From: Pseudomonas urmiensis
GTDB taxonomy: Bacteria > Pseudomonadota > Gammaproteobacteria > Pseudomonadales > Pseudomonadaceae
Assembly: GCF_014268815.2 (NCBI RefSeq)
Contig: NZ_JABWRE020000001.1
Coordinates: 3,415,001-3,479,000, forward strand
Reading direction: 5' to 3'
DNA: 64,000 bases
A program made the translations under genes and the position numbers. The number at the start of each line of letters is the position of its first letter. Position 1 is the stretch's first letter. This document shows positions 59,434-64,000 of this stretch, one piece after another. Below the pieces are notes generated by a model. It searched no databases, was not told the origin of the DNA, and was given only the letters and a program-made list of their open reading frames with translations.

Positions 59434-60993
59434 ATGGACCGCCTGATGCCCAGTTCCGCCCGCTTGCTACTGCCCCTATACCTACTCGCCTGCCTGCTCG
59501 CCTTGCTCGGGCTCGGGGCGCTCTGGTACGGGCTGGGCAAGCCGGTGCTGCTGCCCGATGCGGCCAGCCCCACGCATAAACTGCAATGCGCCTCGTACAC
59601 CCCGTTCGATAAAGACCAGTCGCCGTTCGACCAGCCGTTCCGCCTGCGCCCGGCGCGCATGGACGCCGACCTGGCGCTGCTGGCTGAGCGCTTTCAGTGC
59701 ATCCGCACCTATTCGATGACCGGCCTCGAGGCGATTCCGGCGTTGGCGCGCAAGCATGGGCTGAAGCTGATGATCGGCGCCTGGGTCAATGCCAACGCTG
59801 CCGACACCGACAAGGAAGTCGAGCTGCTGATCGCCTCGGCCAACGCCAACCCGGATGTGGTCAGCGCGGTGATCGTCGGCAACGAGGCGCTGCTGCGCAA
59901 GGAAGTTACGGGTGATCGCTTGGCTGAGCTGATCGCCCGGGTGAAGAGTCGTGTGACCGTGCCGGTGACCTATGCCGATGTCTGGGAGTTCTGGTTGCAG
60001 CATCCACAAGTGGCGCCTGCGGTGGACTTTCTGACCATCCACCTGCTGCCCTACTGGGAAGATGACCCCAGCGGGATCGACCAGGCCCTGGCGCATGTCG
60101 GCGAGGTACGGCGGGTGTTCGGCACGCGCTTTGCGCCCAAGGACGTGATGATCGGCGAGACCGGCTGGCCCAGCGAGGGGCGCCAGCGCGAGACGGCGGT
60201 GCCGAGCCGGGTCAATGAGGCACTGTTCATTCGTGGTTTTGTCGCCATGGCCGAGCGCAATGGCTGGAGCTACAACCTGATCGAAGCCTTCGACCAACCG
60301 TGGAAGCGCGCCAGCGAGGGCGCGGTGGGTGGTTACTGGGGGCTGTATGACGCCGATCGCCAGGACAAAGGGGTGCTTGAAGGGCCGGTGAGCAACCTGG
60401 CGCTGTGGCCGCAGTGGTTGCTGGCGAGTGTGTTGTTGCTGATCGCGGTGCTGCTGCTGGCTGGCCGGCCGGCCGATCCGCGTGCGGCATTGTTGCTGCC
60501 GCTGTTGGCAGCGATTGGTGCCGGTAGCCTGGGGCTATGGGGCGAGCTGATGCGCACCAACGCGCGGTTTGCTGGCGAGTGGCTGTGGGCGGTTTTGCTG
60601 GCGGGGCTGAATCTGCTGGTGCTGGCGCATGCAGCGCTGGCCTTGGCGCAGCGTAGCGGCTGGCGCCAGCGGCTGTTCGCCTGGCTTGAGGCGCGGGCTG
60701 GCTGGTGGCTGCTGGCGGCAGGCTTCGCTGCGGCAGTGAGCATGTTGGCGATGGTGGTTGATCCGCGCTATCGCAGTTTTCCGAGTGCGGCGTTGTTGCT
60801 GCCGGCGTTGGTTTATCTGCTGCGACCCGTACCAGCGCGGCGGGCTGAGGTGGCCTTGCTAGCGTTTATCGTGGGCGCAGGGGTTGCGCCGCAGTTGTTC
60901 CGGGAAGGGCTGCACAACCAGCAGGCTTGGGTCTGGGCGGGGGTCAGTGTTTTGATGACTGCAGCGTTATGGCGCAGTCTGCGCAAGGTTTGA
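59434..60993 (+). CDS. Membrane-anchored GH17 beta-glucan hydrolase/transglycosylase
   Basis: A 519-residue protein: N-terminal membrane anchor (about 10-33), a GH17 beta-1,3-glucanase domain (about 50-320), then about seven membrane helices. Probable acid/base E151 (IVGNEAL) and nucleophile E242 (IGETGWPSEG), the two GH17 glutamates. Similar GH17 domains of Pseudomonas are beta-glucan transglycosylases fused to NdvB-type synthases; here no GT2 domain is present. The start could be ATG 59434 or ATG 59446. Probably takes part in periplasmic beta-glucan remodelling. Confidence 0.8.
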   Translation: MDRLMPSSARLLLPLYLLACLLALLGLGALWYGLGKPVLLPDAASPTHKLQCASYTPFDKDQSPFDQPFRLRPARMDADLALLAERFQCIRTYSMTGLEAIPALARKHGLKLMIGAWVNANAADTDKEVELLIASANANPDVVSAVIVGNEALLRKEVTGDRLAELIARVKSRVTVPVTYADVWEFWLQHPQVAPAVDFLTIHLLPYWEDDPSGIDQALAHVGEVRRVFGTRFAPKDVMIGETGWPSEGRQRETAVPSRVNEALFIRGFVAMAERNGWSYNLIEAFDQPWKRASEGAVGGYWGLYDADRQDKGVLEGPVSNLALWPQWLLASVLLLIAVLLLAGRPADPRAALLLPLLAAIGAGSLGLWGELMRTNARFAGEWLWAVLLAGLNLLVLAHAALALAQRSGWRQRLFAWLEARAGWWLLAAGFAAAVSMLAMVVDPRYRSFPSAALLLPALVYLLRPVPARRAEVALLAFIVGAGVAPQLFREGLHNQQAWVWAGVSVLMTAALWRSLRKV

Positions 60994-61000
60994 GCCTGCT

Positions 61001-61119
61001 ATCGCGGGGCAAGCCCGCTCCCACGCCATGACCTGCATGGATAACTCGTCATGACCTGCATCGCTAACACGCCATGACCTGGATGGACAAACTGCGTGGG
61101 AGCGAGCTTGCCCCGCGAT
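61001..61119. repeat. REP doublet with repeated spacer after the GH17 gene
   Basis: Arms 61001-61025 and 61095-61119 match with one change (GAGCGAGCTTG). The 69-base spacer contains three imperfect copies of CATGACCTGCATGGATAA-like sequence, which is unusual among the doublets here. Confidence 0.88.
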
Positions 61120-61139
61120 GAGGGCTGCGCAGTCTCCGC

Positions 61140-61517
61140 TTAACCGAGCTTGCTCGGCACTGGCTGACGCACCAACCGCAACCCGGCCAACACCACCGCA
61201 AACACCGCAATGCTGGCGGTGTACAGCACTAACGCCGGGATCCCGAACAGCAACGCCAGCGCCGCCAGAATCCATCCGGCCCGCCCCGCCAGCAGCTGCG
61301 CCAGCAGCGCCAAGCCCAGCCCGACCCAGGCAATCACCTGAAAATGAATCGCCAACCCCAGCAGCGAGCGCAGCTGGCATTGCCAGTACTCCCCCGGCAC
61401 GCCGCACAGGCCCACCCACTGGGCGTCTTCCATCAGCCCATAACGCACGCCATAGCTCGCTGCCAGCCATAATGGCAAGCACAGCAGCAAGACAATCACG
61501 GGCAATGAACGGGACAT
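61140..61517 (-). CDS. Small membrane protein, unknown function
   Basis: A 125-residue protein with four hydrophobic segments (about 5-22, 52-72, 75-95, 98-116) and a cysteine-containing external loop (LCGVPGEYWQC). The start is ATG 61517 with GGAG six bases upstream, which makes it a real gene in spite of the lack of a known family. It converges on the GH17 gene and diverges from the hydrolase gene. Confidence 0.75.
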   Translation of the reverse strand: MSRSLPVIVLLLCLPLWLAASYGVRYGLMEDAQWVGLCGVPGEYWQCQLRSLLGLAIHFQVIAWVGLGLALLAQLLAGRAGWILAALALLFGIPALVLYTASIAVFAVVLAGLRLVRQPVPSKLG

Positions 61518-61557
61518 GACGATCTCCGGGTGGTAATAACAATGCGCAAGCATAACC

Positions 61558-61645
61558 CTGTGCAACATCTGTGCAAGGCAAGAACGCCCGCCACCAGCTA
61601 TGTTGCACAGAAGCACCGTTGCCGCGCTGTTGTAAGGCGCGGCAA
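61558..61645. promoter_or_regulatory. Two inverted repeats upstream of the secreted hydrolase gene
   Basis: CTGTGCAACAT (61558-61568) pairs with ATGTTGCACAG (61600-61610), and TTGCCGCGC (61619-61627) with GCGCGGCAA (61637-61645). Both are perfect. They lie between the divergent starts at 61517 and 61749 and may be operators or leader structures. Confidence 0.4.
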
Positions 61646-61748
61646 TATCCAGTGCGACGGACAACCGTGCACTGGGCAACTTTGTACAGGCCGCCATTGT
61701 CAGAGCCTGGGTATCGCACCGCCTTGCTGATTTTTTCTGGGGGATTCA

Positions 61749-63047
61749 ATGCTTCGATCAATGCGCCTCGCCGCCCTCCTGGGTGGCCTGCTACTGGCTG
61801 CGGCCGCCTCGGCGCGGGACATCGACGCCGCCAGCTACGGCTTTCCCTTGACCAACCCGTTCGAGGCGACCATTGCCACCACCCCGCCCGAACAACGGCC
61901 GACCCTGCCCAGTGACGAAGACATCACTCAAGCCGACTACAGCCTGAACCTGCGCCCGGAGCGCGCCTTCACCCTGCCCGACAATTTCTGGCCAGTGAAA
62001 AAGCTCAAGTACCGCCTGGCCCGCCAGGACCGTGAGGCGCCGCTGATGTTCATCATCGCCGGCACCGGCGCCCCCTACTCCAGCACCATCAACGAATACC
62101 TGAAGAAACTCTACTACCAGGAAGGCTTCCACGTCGTGCAGCTGTCGTCACCGACCAGCTGGGACTTCATGAGCGCCGCCTCGCGCTTCGCTACCCCCGG
62201 CATCACTTCAGAGGACGCCGAGGACCTGTACCGGGTCATGCAGGCGGTACGTGCCCAGCATCCGCGGCTGCCAGTCAGCGACTTCTACCTCACCGGCTAC
62301 AGCCTGGGCGCACTGGATGCGGCATTCGTCAGCCACCTGGATGAAACCCGGCGCAGCTTCAACTTCAAGCGGGTGCTGCTGCTCAATCCGCCGGTCAACC
62401 TCTACACCTCGGTCAGCAACCTGGACAAACTGGTGCAGACCCAGGTCAAGGGCATCGACCGCAGCACCACCTTCTATGAGTTGATGCTGGAAAAGCTCAC
62501 GCTGTACTTCCAGGAAAAGGGCTACATCGACCTCAATGACGCCCTGCTGTACGACTTCCAGAAGTCGCGCCAGCACCTGTCCAACGAGCAGATGGCGATG
62601 CTGATCGGCACTTCGTTCCGCTTCTCGGCGGCCGATATCGCCTTTACCTCCGACCTGATCAATCGCCGCGGCCTGATCACCCCACCGAAACAGCCGATCA
62701 CCGAAGGCAGCACCCTGACGCCGTGGTTCAAGCGCGCCTTGCAGTGCGACTTCGAGTGCTACCTGACCGAGCAAGTCATCCCCATGTGGCGGGCCCGCAC
62801 CGATGGCGGCAGCGTGCTGCAGCTGGTCGATCAGGTCAGCCTGTATGCGCTGGCCGATTACCTGCACAACACGCCGAAAATCGAGGTCATGCACAACGCC
62901 GACGACGTCATCCTCGGCCCTGGCGATATCGGTTTTCTGCGCAAGGTGTTTGGCGATCGCCTGACCCTGTACCCGCACGGCGGCCATTGCGGCAACCTCA
63001 ATTACCGCGTCAACAGCGACGCCATGCTGGAGTTCTTCCGTGGTTAA
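61749..63047 (+). CDS. Secreted alpha/beta hydrolase-fold protein
   Basis: A 432-residue protein with a signal peptide (cut near SARD, about residue 23). A full catalytic set is visible: nucleophile S185 in GYSLG (183-187), acid D385 or D386 (HNADDVI), H413 in PHGGHCG, and an oxyanion-like IAGTGAPYSS (103-112). Similar proteins have sometimes been labelled serine/threonine kinases; no kinase motif is present here. The substrate is unknown, but lipid or ester cleavage in the periplasm is plausible. Its stop overlaps the start of the MlaA-like gene by eight bases, so the two are translationally coupled. ATG 61749. Confidence 0.8.
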   Translation: MLRSMRLAALLGGLLLAAAASARDIDAASYGFPLTNPFEATIATTPPEQRPTLPSDEDITQADYSLNLRPERAFTLPDNFWPVKKLKYRLARQDREAPLMFIIAGTGAPYSSTINEYLKKLYYQEGFHVVQLSSPTSWDFMSAASRFATPGITSEDAEDLYRVMQAVRAQHPRLPVSDFYLTGYSLGALDAAFVSHLDETRRSFNFKRVLLLNPPVNLYTSVSNLDKLVQTQVKGIDRSTTFYELMLEKLTLYFQEKGYIDLNDALLYDFQKSRQHLSNEQMAMLIGTSFRFSAADIAFTSDLINRRGLITPPKQPITEGSTLTPWFKRALQCDFECYLTEQVIPMWRARTDGGSVLQLVDQVSLYALADYLHNTPKIEVMHNADDVILGPGDIGFLRKVFGDRLTLYPHGGHCGNLNYRVNSDAMLEFFRG

Positions 63048-63855
63048 AAGACTGCTGCTCGTCACCGCCCTGTTCGCTGCCGGCCCTGCCATGGCGGCGG
63101 AGATCGCGCCGCGCACCAGCGTGATCGAAGCCGACCCGGTGGTTACCCCCCAAGCAGAAAGCGATGGCTTTCTCGATCCGATGCGCGCGCTGAAATTCAA
63201 CCCTGGGCTCGACCAGCGTGAATTCGAACGCTCGACCCTGACTGCGCTCAACGTCTACGACCCGCTGGAGTCGATGAACCGGCGCATCTATCACTTCAAC
63301 TATCGCTTCGACCAGTGGGTGTTGTTGCCGGCGGTCAAGGGCTACACCGCCATCACCCCGCGTTTCTTGCGCACCGGGGTGAGCAACTTCTTCAACAACC
63401 TGGGTGATGTGCCCAACCTGTTCAACAGCGTGTTCCAGCTCAAGGGCAAGCGCTCGGCCGAGATCACCGCGCGGTTGATGTTCAACACCATCATCGGGGT
63501 CGGCGGCCTGTGGGACCCGGCGACCAAGATGGGCCTGCCCCGCCAGAGCGAAGACTTTGGCCAGACCCTGGGCTTCTATGGCGTGCCCGATGGGCCGTAC
63601 ATCATGCTGCCGATCCTCGGTCCCTCGAACCTGCGCGATACCACCGGGGTGGTGGTGGATTATGCTGGCGAGCAGGCGATCAACTTCCTCAATGTGGCCG
63701 AGGCCAGCACCGATCATCCGGAGATTTTCTTCGTCAGGGCGGTGGACAAGCGCTATACCACGGCCTTCCGCTATGGGCAGCTGAACTCGCCGTTCGAGTA
63801 CGAGAAAGTGCGCTACGTGTATACCCAGGCGCGCAAGTTGCAGATTGCTGAGTAG
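63040..63855 (+). CDS. MlaA/VacJ-like protein without lipobox
   Basis: A 271-residue protein with an SPase I-type signal peptide (MVKRLLLVTALFAAGPAMAAE) and the MlaA fold (NVYDPLESMNRRIYHFN, ITPRFLRTGVSNFFNNLGD, TKMGLPRQSEDFGQTLG, GPYIMLPILGPSNLRDTTG). MlaA is an outer-membrane lipoprotein that removes misplaced phospholipids. This protein has no cysteine at all, so it cannot be lipidated at a lipobox. The start is GTG 63040 with GGAG seven bases upstream inside the hydrolase gene. It is probably a paralogue with a different anchoring mode. Confidence 0.87.
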   Translation: MVKRLLLVTALFAAGPAMAAEIAPRTSVIEADPVVTPQAESDGFLDPMRALKFNPGLDQREFERSTLTALNVYDPLESMNRRIYHFNYRFDQWVLLPAVKGYTAITPRFLRTGVSNFFNNLGDVPNLFNSVFQLKGKRSAEITARLMFNTIIGVGGLWDPATKMGLPRQSEDFGQTLGFYGVPDGPYIMLPILGPSNLRDTTGVVVDYAGEQAINFLNVAEASTDHPEIFFVRAVDKRYTTAFRYGQLNSPFEYEKVRYVYTQARKLQIAE

Positions 63856-63870
63856 GGAGGGCCAATACCG

Positions 63871-63926
63871 GCCCTATCGCGGGGCAAGCCCACTCCCACG
63901 TGCTGGGCTTGCTCGGCAATAGGGCG
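63871..63926. repeat. Decayed REP doublet after the MlaA-like gene
   Basis: A left arm GCCCTATCGCGGGGC with AAGCCCACTCCCACG, then a shortened right arm CTGGGCTTGCTCGGCAATAGGGC. The outer ends GCCCTAT/ATAGGGC still pair. Confidence 0.75.
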
Positions 63927-63940
63927 GGCCCTGCACAGCA

Positions 63941-64000
63941 TCACAATCCCAGAAATTGCCCCAGCTCGCGGCGCTTGGCCAGGGCGTCGTTGCGCCCCAG
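63941..64000 (-). CDS. C-terminal end of an unidentified gene
   Basis: The last 19 codons and the stop of a minus-strand gene that runs beyond the window. The peptide ends LGRNDALAKRRELGQFLGL. High GC and codon use like the neighbours support a real gene; the family cannot be told from so short a piece. Confidence 0.55.
   Translation of the reverse strand: MGRNDALAKRRELGQFLGL

Noticed and set aside
61749..63047. Annotation as a serine/threonine kinase
   Set aside because: No kinase motifs; a signal peptide and a complete alpha/beta hydrolase triad are visible instead.

Overview
The window looks like the chromosome of a Pseudomonas of the P. putida group. Gene order matches blocks known from P. 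putida and P. aeruginosa (gyrA-serC-pheA-tyrA/aroA-cmk-rpsA-ihfB; fumC-bolA-trhO-dsbA-ABC-rbdA-undA; the NAGGN osmolyte trio; actP-yjcH-betX). The second histidinol-phosphate aminotransferase gene found between pheA and tyrA in P. aeruginosa is missing. REP palindromes of the 'GCAAGCCCGCTCCCAC' type occur throughout. Most of the window is GC-rich; the first 7.3 kb is much more AT-rich and looks horizontally acquired.

Layout. 1-7.3 kb: end of an O-antigen locus (an unidentified partial gene, wzx-like flippase, wzy-like polymerase, a glycosyltransferase-like protein, a sugar-nucleotide epimerase, a 1.3-kb gap without genes, wzz). 7.5-9.7 kb: an MBL/beta-CASP nuclease, a LapA-like membrane protein and ihfB, the conserved border of Pseudomonas O-antigen loci. 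10.1-20.1 kb: the gyrA-to-rpsA block, all on the minus strand, covering DNA topology, serine and aromatic amino-acid synthesis, CMP kinase and ribosomal protein S1. 20.4-25.2 kb: methionine salvage (mtnA, mtaD), ubiG, mupP, yciK. 25.1-33.1 kb, minus strand: undA, rbdA, an ABC exporter, a DsbA-like protein, trhO, bolA and a DUF2059 protein. 33.2-39.5 kb: fumC, an EamA transporter, pap, mnmC. 39.6-46.8 kb: asnO-ngg-M42 peptidase, yheU, the CsrA-family regulator rsmI, ynfA, an SDR and a 50-residue DUF3309 protein. 46.8-56.1 kb: a CS1-type (alpha) chaperone-usher fimbrial operon followed by a BvgAS/EvgAS-like two-component system. 56.2-59.2 kb: actP, yjcH, betX. 59.4-64 kb: a membrane GH17 protein, a small membrane protein, and a secreted alpha/beta hydrolase overlapping a cysteine-free MlaA-like gene.

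The most interesting signal is regulatory. The same 15-bp sequence, built on the palindrome GGAAATTTCC, lies in the same orientation upstream of the fimbrial major-subunit gene and upstream of the chaperone gene. It resembles the inverted-heptad sites of BvgA, the family of the response regulator encoded in the same cluster. Other points are an UndA whose C-terminus runs through a REP remnant into yciK, an MtnA without the expected catalytic cysteine, an unusual hydrolase/MlaA-like pair, a REP doublet inside the NAGGN trio, and a second kind of long inverted repeat between pap and mnmC. No rRNA, tRNA, CRISPR array or complete insertion sequence was seen.
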